A DNA stretch of 62,003 nucleotides from JAVKNF01 sp031537795 (GCA_031537795.1 JAVKNF010000026.1:1-62003), one strand, 5' to 3'; numbered from the stretch's first letter, positions 18,590 through 27,349 are shown. Numbers and translations are program-made. The notes: generated by a model not told the origin, from the letters alone.

Positions 18590-19183
18590 TCAATAGTCAA
18601 ATTTTGCTAAAATCTCCACTCTTCTGTTTTTAGCGTGAGCTTTCTCTCTTTCTCTTTTATCTTTAATCTTTTGTGCATTTCTTACAACAGGTTTTCTTTT
18701 TCCGTAAGAAACTAATTTAGAGCTGTAATCAGTATTGTTTTTTATGTATTTCCCGACAGAATCTGCTCTTTTTAAGCCTAATTTATCATTATATTCATCA
18801 GAACCTCTTTCATCACAATAACCTTCAATTATAAGCTCTACAGGTTTTAATTCTGTTAAATCTTTCTTCATTTGAGTTAATAAAGCTTTGTGTTTTTTTT
18901 CTAATAATTTAGCAGAGTCAAAATCAAAAGTTAAGCCTTGTATTCTTGCCTCTGTTATAACCTCTTTTTTTTCAGAGACAGATTCTTTTGATTGCTCTTT
19001 TTCTTGTACATTATTTTGTATTTGTTCAGAGACAGGTTCTTTTGGTTGCTCTAAAGCTAACATCGAATCAAAACTATCTCCTGTTTGAGATGAGTTCTTA
19101 TCGGAAACATCTTTTTTTGTAGAACAAAAAGAAAAGAATACTACAAATAAACTAACTAAAGATAAATAAAATAACTTTTTCAT
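18590..19183 (-). CDS. pal: Peptidoglycan-associated lipoprotein, Pal-like
   Basis: About 197 residues. A signal peptide ends in a lipobox with Cys20 (VVFFSFCSTKK). An acidic, repetitive linker follows (two EPVSEQ/ESVSEK-type segments, about 35-75), then a C-terminal OmpA-like peptidoglycan-binding domain (about 90-197, with IEGYCDERGSDEYN and AKNRRVEI). Pal anchors the outer membrane to peptidoglycan in the Tol-Pal system. The frame extends to a TTG at 19240 inside a TTGACA box, so the ATG at 19183 is taken. The promoter and first codons lie in a perfect 113-bp tandem duplication. No tol genes nearby. Confidence 0.9.
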   Translation of the reverse strand: MKKLFYLSLVSLFVVFFSFCSTKKDVSDKNSSQTGDSFDSMLALEQPKEPVSEQIQNNVQEKEQSKESVSEKKEVITEARIQGLTFDFDSAKLLEKKHKALLTQMKKDLTELKPVELIIEGYCDERGSDEYNDKLGLKRADSVGKYIKNNTDYSSKLVSYGKRKPVVRNAQKIKDKREREKAHAKNRRVEILAKFDY

Positions 19184-19211
19184 AAAATAAGTAAGAGCAA
19201 GCTCTAAAATA

Positions 19212-19240
19212 AAAATACAGAAAATAAAGATAAATGTCAA
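19212..19240 (-). promoter_or_regulatory. pal promoter, proximal copy
   Basis: TTGACA (19240-19235), 17-nt spacer, TATTTT (19217-19212), about 30 nt upstream of the pal ATG. The palindrome AGAGCAAGCTCT lies between the -10 and the start codon. It is inside the 113-bp duplication. Confidence 0.6.
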
Positions 19241-19324
19241 GGAAAAAATAAATTTATAGTTGTAATCTTTTAAGATAAATAAAATAACTTTTTCATAAAA
19301 TAAGTAAGAGCAAGCTCTAAAATA

Positions 19325-19353
19325 AAAATACAGAAAATAAAGATAAATGTCAA
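19325..19353 (-). promoter_or_regulatory. pal promoter, duplicated distal copy
   Basis: Identical to the proximal promoter (TTGACA-N17-TATTTT) 113 bp further upstream. A transcript from here would first pass an 8-codon mini-ORF (MKKLFYLS, from 19296) and then the proximal promoter. Confidence 0.55.
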
Positions 19354-19382
19354 GGAAAAAATAAATTTATAGTTGTAATCTT

Positions 19383-19928
19383 TTATATTAAAGGGTTTAA
19401 TTGGCTATTAATATTCAATATATTAGATTTTTCTATTATTATTTGCAACCAAGGAGTGTATTTTGTTTCATTTTTTTTAATATCCTGCATTAATTCCTTT
19501 TTATCGATCCATTTAAAACCAGAAACCTCATCCTGATTAGGTGAAAGAACTAAATCACTTGAAATAAAACCAAAAAAAATAAAATCTAATTCGTTTTCAA
19601 TTAAATTAGTTTGTTTGCATTCTGCATAATATCTTATAATTGAATGTTTTTTTATTGTTGTATTTATATTCATTTCAAATAATAGTCTTTTTTCTGCTTC
19701 ATATTTAATTTCTTCTATCTCTAAAATTGGGTGACTACAACAAGTATTTGACCAAAGATTTGGAAAATGATATTTATTTTTCGATCTTCTTTGAAGTAAT
19801 AATTCTTGTTTTTCGTTAAAGATGAAGATTGAAAATGCTCTATGTAAAAAACCCTCTTGATGTGTCTTGATTTTTTCTTCTTTTCTTAAGATATTGTTGC
19901 CCTCGTCAATTAGAAGAATTTCTGTCAT
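19383..19928 (-). CDS. idi: Isopentenyl-diphosphate delta-isomerase, type I
   Basis: 181 residues, normal for type I IDI of the Nudix superfamily, interconverting IPP and DMAPP for isoprenoid synthesis (undecaprenyl carrier, quinones). It shows LHRAFSIFIF, LLLQRRS, the catalytic-Cys/metal segment WSNTCCSHP and an EKRLLFEM helix carrying glutamates of the Nudix-like motif. The frame extends to a TTG at 19985 that is part of the promoter region, so the ATG at 19928 (MTEILLIDEG) is chosen. Divergent from ndk, with which it may share a -35 element. Confidence 0.9.
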   Translation of the reverse strand: MTEILLIDEGNNILRKEEKIKTHQEGFLHRAFSIFIFNEKQELLLQRRSKNKYHFPNLWSNTCCSHPILEIEEIKYEAEKRLLFEMNINTTIKKHSIIRYYAECKQTNLIENELDFIFFGFISSDLVLSPNQDEVSGFKWIDKKELMQDIKKNETKYTPWLQIIIEKSNILNINSQLNPLI

Positions 19929-19956
19929 ACTGAAATAATTATTTAAATATAACAGA

Positions 19957-20006
19957 GAAATAATATTGCAAATTTTAATTGACAAGTAATTTTATATTCT
20001 TATTAT
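19957..20006. promoter_or_regulatory. Divergent idi/ndk promoters sharing one -35 region
   Basis: On the plus strand TTGACA (19979-19984), 16-nt spacer, TATTAT (20001-20006) leads to ndk at 20023. On the minus strand TTGTCA (19985-19980), 17-nt spacer, TATTTC (19962-19957) leads to idi at 19928. The two -35 boxes overlap by five bases because TTGACAA reads TTGTCAA on the other strand. Confidence 0.5.
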
Positions 20007-20022
20007 TTTTACTAAATCTATT

Positions 20023-20529
20023 ATGTTTAAAACGTTAACATTTTTAATTACTTTCATATTTACATTTTCTGCTTCAAAAGCTGAAATAACTTTCTCAATG
20101 ATAAAACCTCACGCATTAAAGAATAAAAATAATATAAAAATAAATCAAATGATTGAATCTTCTGGTTTGAAGATATTAAAGAAAAAAAGAATTATAATGA
20201 CAAAAATAAAATTCTACGCTTTATACAAAGAGCACAAAAATAAACCATTTTTTGAAGAATTAAAAAAAGAAAGCATAGGAAAAAGAATTATAGTTCAAAT
20301 ATTAGAAGGAAAGAATGCAGTTGAAAAATATAGAGCTTTAATGGGGCATTTAAACCCTGAACAATCAGACATAGGAACAATTAGAAATGAATTTGGAATA
20401 GACAAAACTAGAAATGCAGTACATGGTTCAGACTCGAAGCAATCTGCTATCAGAGAGATATCTATATTTTTTCCTGAATTCAAATTAGAGAAATATATAA
20501 ATAAAAATTATGAAAAGATTTTATATTAA
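20023..20529 (+). CDS. ndk: Nucleoside diphosphate kinase with N-terminal signal peptide
   Basis: 168 residues. Residues 1-20 form a convincing Sec signal peptide ending in an Ala-X-Ala-like site (hydrophobic TLTFLITFIFTFSA, then SKA before EITFS). The rest is a full NDPK domain with the nucleophilic His134 in NAVHGSDS, the segment VQILEGKNAV and GTIRNEFG. NDPKs transfer γ-phosphate between nucleotides and are normally cytosolic, about 140 residues, starting at the position of Glu21. The usual IKPD/IKPN reads IKPH here. Export to periplasm or beyond is inferred. It overlaps by 20 bp the next gene, which also encodes a secreted protein. Whether a second, cytosolic ndk exists lies outside the window. 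Confidence 0.88.
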   Translation: MFKTLTFLITFIFTFSASKAEITFSMIKPHALKNKNNIKINQMIESSGLKILKKKRIIMTKIKFYALYKEHKNKPFFEELKKESIGKRIIVQILEGKNAVEKYRALMGHLNPEQSDIGTIRNEFGIDKTRNAVHGSDSKQSAIREISIFFPEFKLEKYINKNYEKILY

Positions 20530-21133
20530 TCTGTTATTATTCTTTATTCTTCTTTTTAAAGTTGAAGCTTCTATAATTTTTCAAGATAAAAAATATTTTC
20601 ACATAAGAAATGTAGTCTACAATCTGTCTGAAGAAGAAGCGCTAAAGGAAAATTTAGAACCTACTGATTTTTACGACAACTTAAAAAGATTAGCTTTTTT
20701 AGATTTAATCTTATATCTTAATATAAAAGATGTAAAATATTCAATAAATTCTATAGATTCAAAAATAGAAAGCTTTTCAGTTTCAAATATAATCATAAAT
20801 GAAACCGATAAAACAAAATCAATATCAATGAATGTTGTTTTTTACAGAGATCTTATAAATGAAGCAATTAATTCAAAAGATGAGAAAAAAATAAATGAAA
20901 ACATAACAGGTTATAATACTATTTATTTTAGAGTTGGAACTTTGACAAGAGAATATAAAAAACTTATAGGATTTTTTGAAAAATTTAAACTGAATTTTTT
21001 AGCAATAGATCTAGATAATGAACTTGTGAATTTCAAAATAGATAAACTAAATAAAGCGGTTTTAATGCAAATCGCAAAAGAAAACGGTTTAGATTTTTCA
21101 ATAGAACCGGACGGCTCATTCTTGATAAATTAA
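20510..21133 (+). CDS. Secreted protein of unknown function
   Basis: 207 residues with a clear N-terminal signal peptide (INLLLFFILLFKVEA, about 1-20) and a soluble remainder without further membrane segments. I do not recognise the family. The mature part begins IIFQDKKYFHIRN and alternates strands and charged helices. Its start overlaps the end of ndk by 20 bp, and the glmU/glyS fusion follows 7 bp later, so the three are probably one transcript. A periplasmic partner of the exported NDPK is conceivable but unproven. Confidence 0.6.
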   Translation: MKRFYINLLLFFILLFKVEASIIFQDKKYFHIRNVVYNLSEEEALKENLEPTDFYDNLKRLAFLDLILYLNIKDVKYSINSIDSKIESFSVSNIIINETDKTKSISMNVVFYRDLINEAINSKDEKKINENITGYNTIYFRVGTLTREYKKLIGFFEKFKLNFLAIDLDNELVNFKIDKLNKAVLMQIAKENGLDFSIEPDGSFLIN

Positions 21134-21140
21134 TTTAATT

Positions 21141-23624
21141 ATGTATAACTTTATTATATTAGCAGCTGGAAATGGAGCCAGAATGAATAGCAATATTCCT
21201 AAAGTTTTACATAAAATTAAAAATGAAACAATGTTAGAAATTTCAGTTAATTTGGCTAAAAAATTTAAAGACCAAAATAATAAAATCATTCTTGTTTTAT
21301 CAAATAGAATTGTAAATGAATTCAAAGAATACATACCTGAAGATGTAGATTTTGTAATTCAAGAGGAGCAACTTGGAACTGGACACGCAGTAAAAATTGG
21401 ACTACAAAAGATAAATAAAAATAACGCAAAAACTATTATAATGTATGCGGACAATCCTCTTTTAAAATTGGAAACAGTCCAAAATATGTTCAAAGAATTA
21501 GATATTTCAAATTTAATAGCACTAGGTTTTATATTAGAAATAGAAAACAAATATGGAAAGATGTTATTAGAGAAAACAGCTTTTTTTGGAATCGGAGAAA
21601 TTCTAGATCTGTATGGAATAAAAGAAGTAAAAGAATATAAAAATAATGAAGTTCAACCAAAAATATGTAATTCTGGTTTTATAGCTTTAAGAACAGATGA
21701 TTTAATTGAGAATATAGAAAAAATTACAAACAAAAACACAGCACAAGAATATTACTTAACAGAAATTATAGAAATACTGATTAAGCAAGATAAAAAAGCA
21801 TCTTGTTTAATCTGCGAAAACGAAGAAGTCTACGGCGTGAACACGCCCGAAGAATTGAGAATTGCAGAGGAAATATACAATAAAAAAGAAATAAAAATTC
21901 CAACAAATAATACTAATAATTTTTTATTAGAAATTTACTCCGAAGAAATTCCTTCTCGTTTGCAAGAAGAGTTACTAAAATTCATTGAAGAAAGTTCTCA
22001 AATCTTGTTAAGTAGACATATAAAGATTGAAGAATTTATTTTCAAAACTTTCATAGGAGTTAATAGAGTGATTATTTCCATTCAAAATTTAAAAGACGAA
22101 TATCAAATAACGAAAGAAGGAATTAAAGGACCTAAAATTGACTTAAAAGAAGAAATAATTGATAAATTCTGTCAAAAAAACAAGATCCAGAAATCTAATT
22201 TAACTCAAAAGGACGAATATTATTATACAAAAGATGAATTAAAAATAGCAAGAACAGAGGAAATATTAAAAGCTTTTGTATTTGATATATTAATTGAGAT
22301 TTCGGAGAATTTCTTTAAAAAATCGAAAAAAGAAAATGGCATCTTGCTTGAGAATTCAATAATTAAATGGATTAGACCAATTAGAAACATTTTATGTCTA
22401 TTTAATAATAGAATTTTAGAATTTGAAATAGGTAATTTAAAAACAAACAATAGAACTTACTTACATAAACAAATATTTTTCGGACAAGAAATTAAAATTT
22501 CAAATGCTAATATTGAAGAATATAAAGATATTCTAAAAAAAGGGCAAATTGTAATTCATAGAAATGAAAAAAGAGAGATGATATTCAAGCAAATTGAAGT
22601 ATTGAATCAGCAAAATCTTATATACAATGAAATAATAATAAAAGAAATTATAGGCATCACCGATTACCCTTTTATTCAAGAAGGAAAAATAGAAGATAAA
22701 TATAAAGTTCTACCTAAAGAATTAATAGTTTTGACATTAGAAAGTAATCAGAAATATATTATGTTAAAAGAAAATATTAATTCCGATAAAATTTCTACAA
22801 AATTCTTGATAGCTATTGACGGAGAAAGGGAGAAAGGTGAAATTCTTAATAATATTATTTCAGGCTATGAACAAGTTGCAAATAATAGGCTTTCTGATGC
22901 ATTTTTTTATTATGATCTTGACAAGAATACAAGTATTATAGAGCTGGAAAATAAACTTAAAAATGTAAGTTTTTATAAGAATATTACATATTATGAATTT
23001 ATCGAAAAAATCCAAAATTTAGCAAAAAATATATTAAATGAAAAAAATAAATCAAATTATTTTGAAATTTTAAAGAAATTAATTAGATTTTCAAAATTAG
23101 ATATAGTCATGAAAACTATTAATGAATTCCCAGAACTACAAGGAATAATAGCTGGAGTTTATTTTAAAAATAATACAAATTCAGAAGATTTTAGTTTTAT
23201 CATAAGAAGACAATACGAGAGAGTTGAAAAGAAAAATGAAATAAAGGAGATAGAATGTATATCTTATTATTTATTTATTTTAATAGAAAGAACAACATCC
23301 ATAAATATATTATGGGAGAATGAGAAACCGACAGGAAGTGGAGACCCTTACGGAATAAAACATAAATTATATGATATTGTTAATATTATTTTGGATATAT
23401 CTAGAATTGAACATTTTCAAGATTTCAGATATGAATCTTACAACATATTAAAAACACTACCGAAAGAAGCTCAAGAAAGAATGATTGAATTTTATTTAAA
23501 AGAATTAACCAGTGATACAACAGAAAGAAATAAAATTATGAAATACATATTAGAACAAAAAGATGTCGTTAATTTTATTTTATATAATTTTTCAGAAATA
23601 GAACAGTTAATATTTAATTCTTAA
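21141..23624 (+). CDS. glyS: Fusion: GlmU-type uridylyltransferase domain + glycine-tRNA ligase beta subunit
   Basis: A single 827-residue frame. Residues 1 to about 247 match the GlmU pyrophosphorylase domain: LAAGNGARMNSNIPKVLHKI, EEQLGTGHAV, YADNPLL, QEYYLTEI and GVNTPEELRIAEEIY. The GlmU left-handed β-helix acetyltransferase domain is missing. After a short linker, from about residue 258 (FLLEIYSEEIPSRLQEE), the protein is GlyS, with IKWIRPIRN, NRLSDAFFYYDLDKN and GSGDPYGIKHKL near 730. The anticodon-binding tail looks shortened. GlyS needs GlyQ, found alone at 55.0-55.9 kb. The GlmU part would make UDP-GlcNAc from UTP and GlcNAc-1-P. No stop, frameshift or restart codon is evident at the joint. 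I know of no established fusion of this kind. Confidence 0.9.
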   Translation: MYNFIILAAGNGARMNSNIPKVLHKIKNETMLEISVNLAKKFKDQNNKIILVLSNRIVNEFKEYIPEDVDFVIQEEQLGTGHAVKIGLQKINKNNAKTIIMYADNPLLKLETVQNMFKELDISNLIALGFILEIENKYGKMLLEKTAFFGIGEILDLYGIKEVKEYKNNEVQPKICNSGFIALRTDDLIENIEKITNKNTAQEYYLTEIIEILIKQDKKASCLICENEEVYGVNTPEELRIAEEIYNKKEIKIPTNNTNNFLLEIYSEEIPSRLQEELLKFIEESSQILLSRHIKIEEFIFKTFIGVNRVIISIQNLKDEYQITKEGIKGPKIDLKEEIIDKFCQKNKIQKSNLTQKDEYYYTKDELKIARTEEILKAFVFDILIEISENFFKKSKKENGILLENSIIKWIRPIRNILCLFNNRILEFEIGNLKTNNRTYLHKQIFFGQEIKISNANIEEYKDILKKGQIVIHRNEKREMIFKQIEVLNQQNLIYNEIIIKEIIGITDYPFIQEGKIEDKYKVLPKELIVLTLESNQKYIMLKENINSDKISTKFLIAIDGEREKGEILNNIISGYEQVANNRLSDAFFYYDLDKNTSIIELENKLKNVSFYKNITYYEFIEKIQNLAKNILNEKNKSNYFEILKKLIRFSKLDIVMKTINEFPELQGIIAGVYFKNNTNSEDFSFIIRRQYERVEKKNEIKEIECISYYLFILIERTTSINILWENEKPTGSGDPYGIKHKLYDIVNIILDISRIEHFQDFRYESYNILKTLPKEAQERMIEFYLKELTSDTTERNKIMKYILEQKDVVNFILYNFSEIEQLIFNS

Positions 23625-23692
23625 GATGAGATCTAAAAAAAATAAGAGCGCTTGACAATAATGTTTCATTTTTATAAAAAAATGATAAAGAT

Positions 23693-24892
23693 ATGAAAAT
23701 TGAATATTCAAATTTAATTCAAGAAACTCCATCATATGCTTTTGCAGAAATTGACAAAAAAGTAGAAGAAATAAAAGCAAAAGGAGTAAAAGTTATAGAC
23801 TTCGGAGTAGGAGATCCTAGCGCTCAAGCACCTAATTTTGTAATAGATGAACTACATAAAGCCGCAATAAGACATAAAAATAGCGGTTACCCTAGTTATA
23901 TAGGTTTAAAAAGTTTTAGGGAAGCATATTCAAATTATTTTTTAAGAAATTTCAATGTAAAACTAAACCCAGAAACAGAAATAACATCAAATATAGGTGT
24001 AAAAGAAGCTGTCTTTAATTTTCCTTTAGCATTTGTGAATCCTGGAGATTATATAATTTGCCCTTCTCCTGGTTACCCGCCTTATACATCTGGTACAAGA
24101 TTCGCACATGCAATTCCTTATTTTCTACCTTTATTAGAAGAGAATGATTTTTTAATGGACTTTAAGTCAATTCCTGAAGAAATATGTAAAAAGAGTAAGA
24201 TTATCTGGATAAACTATCCAAATTCTCCGACTGGAGCTATTGCAACTGATAACTGGTACAAAGAGTTAATAATTTGGGCGAAAAAATATAACATAATAAT
24301 AGCGGCAGATGAAGGTTGTTATATTGATATTTATTTTGATAAAAAACCAAGGAGCATTCTAGAATTCGGAAAAGAAGGAATAGTAGTTTTTTATTCGATG
24401 TCAAAAAGGAACAATATGACAGGTTACAGAGTAGGCTGTTTAGCTGGTGATGAAGTTATAATTAGTGGGTATAAAAAATTAAAACCAAATATAGATTCAG
24501 GGACCCCTTCTTTTATTCAAGAGGCTGCAATTTTAGCATTAAATGACGATACACATGTTGAAGAAATGAGAAAAGAATATAAATTGAAGAGAGATATAAT
24601 AATAGAAACCTTTAATGAAATTGGTTTAGAAAAAACGAAATCTCTTGCTACTTTTTATATATGGCAGAAAACCCCTAAAGGAATGTCCGAAATTGAATTT
24701 GCAAAAAAGTTAATAGAAATAGGTATTATTGTTGTTCCTGGTAGTTTGATTTCAAATAAAACAGAAGATGGAATTAACGCTGGTGAAGGTTTTGTCAGAA
24801 TCGCATTAATGCCTTCAATTGATGAGATTAAAGAAGCTTGCCAGAGATTTAAAAGTTTAAAACTTAATCTATTTATGAAAAAGAATTTATGA
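23693..24892 (+). CDS. dapL: LL-diaminopimelate aminotransferase-like PLP enzyme
   Basis: 399 residues, a fold-type I aminotransferase. Visible are DFGVGDPSAQAP, the NYPNSPTGA motif, the Asp of AADEGCY and the PLP-Lys segment YSMSKRNNMTGYRVG. The pattern best fits DapL-type enzymes, which convert tetrahydrodipicolinate directly to LL-diaminopimelate. The overlapping asd gene (ATGA junction at 24889-24892) supports a diaminopimelate role. A general aspartate/alanine aminotransferase cannot be excluded. A TTGACA box lies at 23653-23658. Confidence 0.75.
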   Translation: MKIEYSNLIQETPSYAFAEIDKKVEEIKAKGVKVIDFGVGDPSAQAPNFVIDELHKAAIRHKNSGYPSYIGLKSFREAYSNYFLRNFNVKLNPETEITSNIGVKEAVFNFPLAFVNPGDYIICPSPGYPPYTSGTRFAHAIPYFLPLLEENDFLMDFKSIPEEICKKSKIIWINYPNSPTGAIATDNWYKELIIWAKKYNIIIAADEGCYIDIYFDKKPRSILEFGKEGIVVFYSMSKRNNMTGYRVGCLAGDEVIISGYKKLKPNIDSGTPSFIQEAAILALNDDTHVEEMRKEYKLKRDIIIETFNEIGLEKTKSLATFYIWQKTPKGMSEIEFAKKLIEIGIIVVPGSLISNKTEDGINAGEGFVRIALMPSIDEIKEACQRFKSLKLNLFMKKNL

Positions 24893-25929
24893 AGAAGAAA
24901 ATAAATTTAGGTGTAATAGGAGCAACTGGAAATGTAGGAACTAGAATTCTTAAAATATTAGAAGAAAGGAATTTTCCTATTGAGAATCTATATTTATCAG
25001 CTTCTTCAAAATCTTTAGAAAGAAAAATACGATATAAAGAAAAAGAAATTTCAATTCAAGATATAAAAGTTTTTGAATTTTCTAAATGTGATGTAGTGAT
25101 TTTTGCAGCAGGGTTTAAAATTTCAGAAGAATATATTCCAATTGCATCAAAATATGCTATTTGTCTTGATAATTCTTCATTTTATAGAATGAACCCGGAT
25201 GTCCCTCTTGTGATTCCTGAAGTGAACCCAGAATCTATCTTAAATTACAAAAAGAAGAACATTATAGCAAATCCAAATTGCTCTACTTCTCAAGCTGTTG
25301 TACCTTTAAAAATTATCCACGATTTATTCAAACTTAAAAGTGTTATTTTTTCAACATATCAATCTGTTTCTGGTGCAGGGTTAGATGCTATAAATGAATT
25401 AATTAGACAGTCTGAACAGAATATTCATAAAAATAATAATTTATTAGACGGAAAGATATTCGAACAAAACACTGAAAAATTTGGAAATAAAAGATTTGCC
25501 TTTAATGTTATACCTCAAATAGATATTTTTTTGGCAAATAATGCAACAATGGAAGAATGGAAAATGGAAGAAGAAACAAAAAAGATATTAAATATAAATA
25601 TTCCAATTCATGCAAACTGCGCGAGAGTCCCTGTTGTTATAGGGCATAGCGAATATATTAATATTGAAACAGAAAAAGAAATTGACATAGAATTCTTAAC
25701 GGAGGAATTCTCAAAATCATCTGCTCTTAAAGTGATAGAAAGAACAAATGAAAATGAATATGCTATGCCCTTTATGTGTGCTGGGGAAGATGAGATTTTT
25801 ATTTCTAGAATTAGGAAAAATAACGCTGTAAAATATGGAATATCATTTTGGTGTGTTGCAGATAATTTAAGAAAAGGAGCCGCATTAAATAATGTTCAAA
25901 TATTAGAATTATTAATAAATTACATCTGA
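24889..25929 (+). CDS. asd: Aspartate-semialdehyde dehydrogenase
   Basis: 346 residues, typical Asd length. The N-terminal NAD(P) motif is GVIGATGNVGTRIL. The catalytic Cys lies in ANPNCSTSQAVVPL. VSGAGLDAINEL and HANCARVPVVIGHSE are family segments. It reduces aspartyl phosphate to the semialdehyde in the diaminopimelate/threonine pathway, linking lysC (5-6.3 kb) to the DapL-like enzyme, with which it overlaps by four bases. Confidence 0.95.
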   Translation: MKKKINLGVIGATGNVGTRILKILEERNFPIENLYLSASSKSLERKIRYKEKEISIQDIKVFEFSKCDVVIFAAGFKISEEYIPIASKYAICLDNSSFYRMNPDVPLVIPEVNPESILNYKKKNIIANPNCSTSQAVVPLKIIHDLFKLKSVIFSTYQSVSGAGLDAINELIRQSEQNIHKNNNLLDGKIFEQNTEKFGNKRFAFNVIPQIDIFLANNATMEEWKMEEETKKILNINIPIHANCARVPVVIGHSEYINIETEKEIDIEFLTEEFSKSSALKVIERTNENEYAMPFMCAGEDEIFISRIRKNNAVKYGISFWCVADNLRKGAALNNVQILELLINYI

Positions 25930-25936
25930 TAGATAT

Positions 25937-27343
25937 ATGAAAAAAATCACAACTTTCTTCCTAATATCTATTTTATTATTTAATATATCTTTATATGCAA
26001 ACCAAAATAAATATGAAGGAAAAATAAGAATTTTAACATCTCCAGATTACCCACCTTTTGAATTTATAGATAGCACAGGAAAAATAACAGGGCTAGACAT
26101 TGATATTATAGAAGAAATTGGGAAAAGAGTTAATTTAGAGTTTGAAATAAACAAAGCAGAGTTTTCAGCGATTATCGGTGCTTTAATTCACAATAAAGCT
26201 GATGTAGGAATATCTGGCTTCGGTATTACAAATGAAAGAAAAAGAACGGTAGATTTTGCAGAATATAATGTAAAAAATGATTTAGGAGTGTTAACAAAGA
26301 ACAATTTAAAATTTGAAAATATTTCGGACTTTAAAAATAAAACTATCGCAGTTCAGGTTGGTTCAATTTCTAGTGAAAGTTTAAAAAAGTTAAATAAAAA
26401 ACATAACCTAAATATTAAAATAGAATATATCAAAGATAACGGTATAGCTATTCAAATGTTAAAAACTGCTAAAATTAACGGTATATATATTGAATCAATA
26501 GTTGCAATAGCATTAGAGAAAAATATAAAAGATGCAAAATTTTATCCAATAGAGCAATCTGAATCTAAATACGGGATAGCTATCAGAAAAGGTTTTTCTG
26601 AAAAAAATAAAATACTAGAAGCTTTAAATAGTATGAAAAAAGACGGAACATATGACAAATTATTAAATAAATGGCTTAATATAGATGACATTAAAGCAGA
26701 TAAAAACTTAAAAATAGATAGCCTGAAAATTATATTCGGAGCTATCAATACTTTAAAAATATGTTTCATTTCTTCTTTATTTGGTATCTTTTCTGCTTTA
26801 ATGCTCTCTTTATATAGAAACCTAAAACCCAAATCTCTAATATCAAAAATTATCAGTGGATGTATATCAATTATAAGAGGAACGCCTATAATATTACAAT
26901 TAAGTTTTTGGTTTTTCTATATTCCTATAGTCTTAAATTACAACATAACAGCTATGGAGGCAGGAATTTTAACTCTTGCTGTGAACTCAACCGCTTATTT
27001 ATCTGAAGTTATTAGAGGCGGATTAAACTCTTTAGATAAGGGGCAAATAGATGCGGCTATAAGCCTGAATCTATCTAAATTTCAATTTTACAAAGATGTA
27101 ATATTACCTCAACTTCTAAGAAGTATTCTCCCTATGTTGACAGGTGAATTTATAACTTTAATTAAAGAATCTGCTGTTTTGTCAATTCTAGGAGTCGAAG
27201 AGATAACATTTAAAGGTAATTTAGTTATAGCTCAATATTATACATATGCATTACCAATAGCAGTAAGTGGTTTAACATATTATGTTTTATGCTTTTCAGT
27301 TGAAAAAATAGGTAAATCTTTAGAAAGAAGATTCCATTATTAA
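25937..27343 (+). CDS. Amino-acid ABC transporter: fused substrate-binding protein and permease
   Basis: 468 residues. A signal peptide (about 1-21) leads into a periplasmic binding domain of the polar amino-acid type (about 30-245: SPDYPPFEFIDSTGKITGLD, NERKRTVDFAEY, GTYDKLLNKW). This is fused to a permease domain of the HisM/GlnP type (about 255-468). The permease has the EAA loop GQIDAAISLNLSKFQFYKDV and a family segment IIRGTPIILQLSFWFFYIP. Such fusions are known. With the ATPase 6 bp downstream it forms a complete importer; substrate is probably Gln/Glu, Arg or His. It follows asd by 7 bp. Confidence 0.9.
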   Translation: MKKITTFFLISILLFNISLYANQNKYEGKIRILTSPDYPPFEFIDSTGKITGLDIDIIEEIGKRVNLEFEINKAEFSAIIGALIHNKADVGISGFGITNERKRTVDFAEYNVKNDLGVLTKNNLKFENISDFKNKTIAVQVGSISSESLKKLNKKHNLNIKIEYIKDNGIAIQMLKTAKINGIYIESIVAIALEKNIKDAKFYPIEQSESKYGIAIRKGFSEKNKILEALNSMKKDGTYDKLLNKWLNIDDIKADKNLKIDSLKIIFGAINTLKICFISSLFGIFSALMLSLYRNLKPKSLISKIISGCISIIRGTPIILQLSFWFFYIPIVLNYNITAMEAGILTLAVNSTAYLSEVIRGGLNSLDKGQIDAAISLNLSKFQFYKDVILPQLLRSILPMLTGEFITLIKESAVLSILGVEEITFKGNLVIAQYYTYALPIAVSGLTYYVLCFSVEKIGKSLERRFHY

Positions 27344-27349
27344 AAAAAT

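Larger units (their letters stand above)
19159..19384. repeat. Perfect 113-bp tandem duplication covering the pal promoter and start
   Basis: 19159-19271 and 19272-19384 are identical over 113 bp. Copy 1 contains the first codons of pal (ATG at 19183) and its upstream promoter. Copy 2 repeats the promoter and a truncated start encoding MKKLFYLS then stop. The right end abuts the 3' end of idi (stop at 19383-19385). Each copy contains the 12-nt near-palindrome AGAGCAAGCTCT. Confidence 0.95.

Noticed and set aside
19184..19240. N-terminal extension of pal from a TTG
   Set aside because: The TTG is the start of a TTGACA -35 box, and the ATG at 19183 begins a proper lipoprotein signal peptide.
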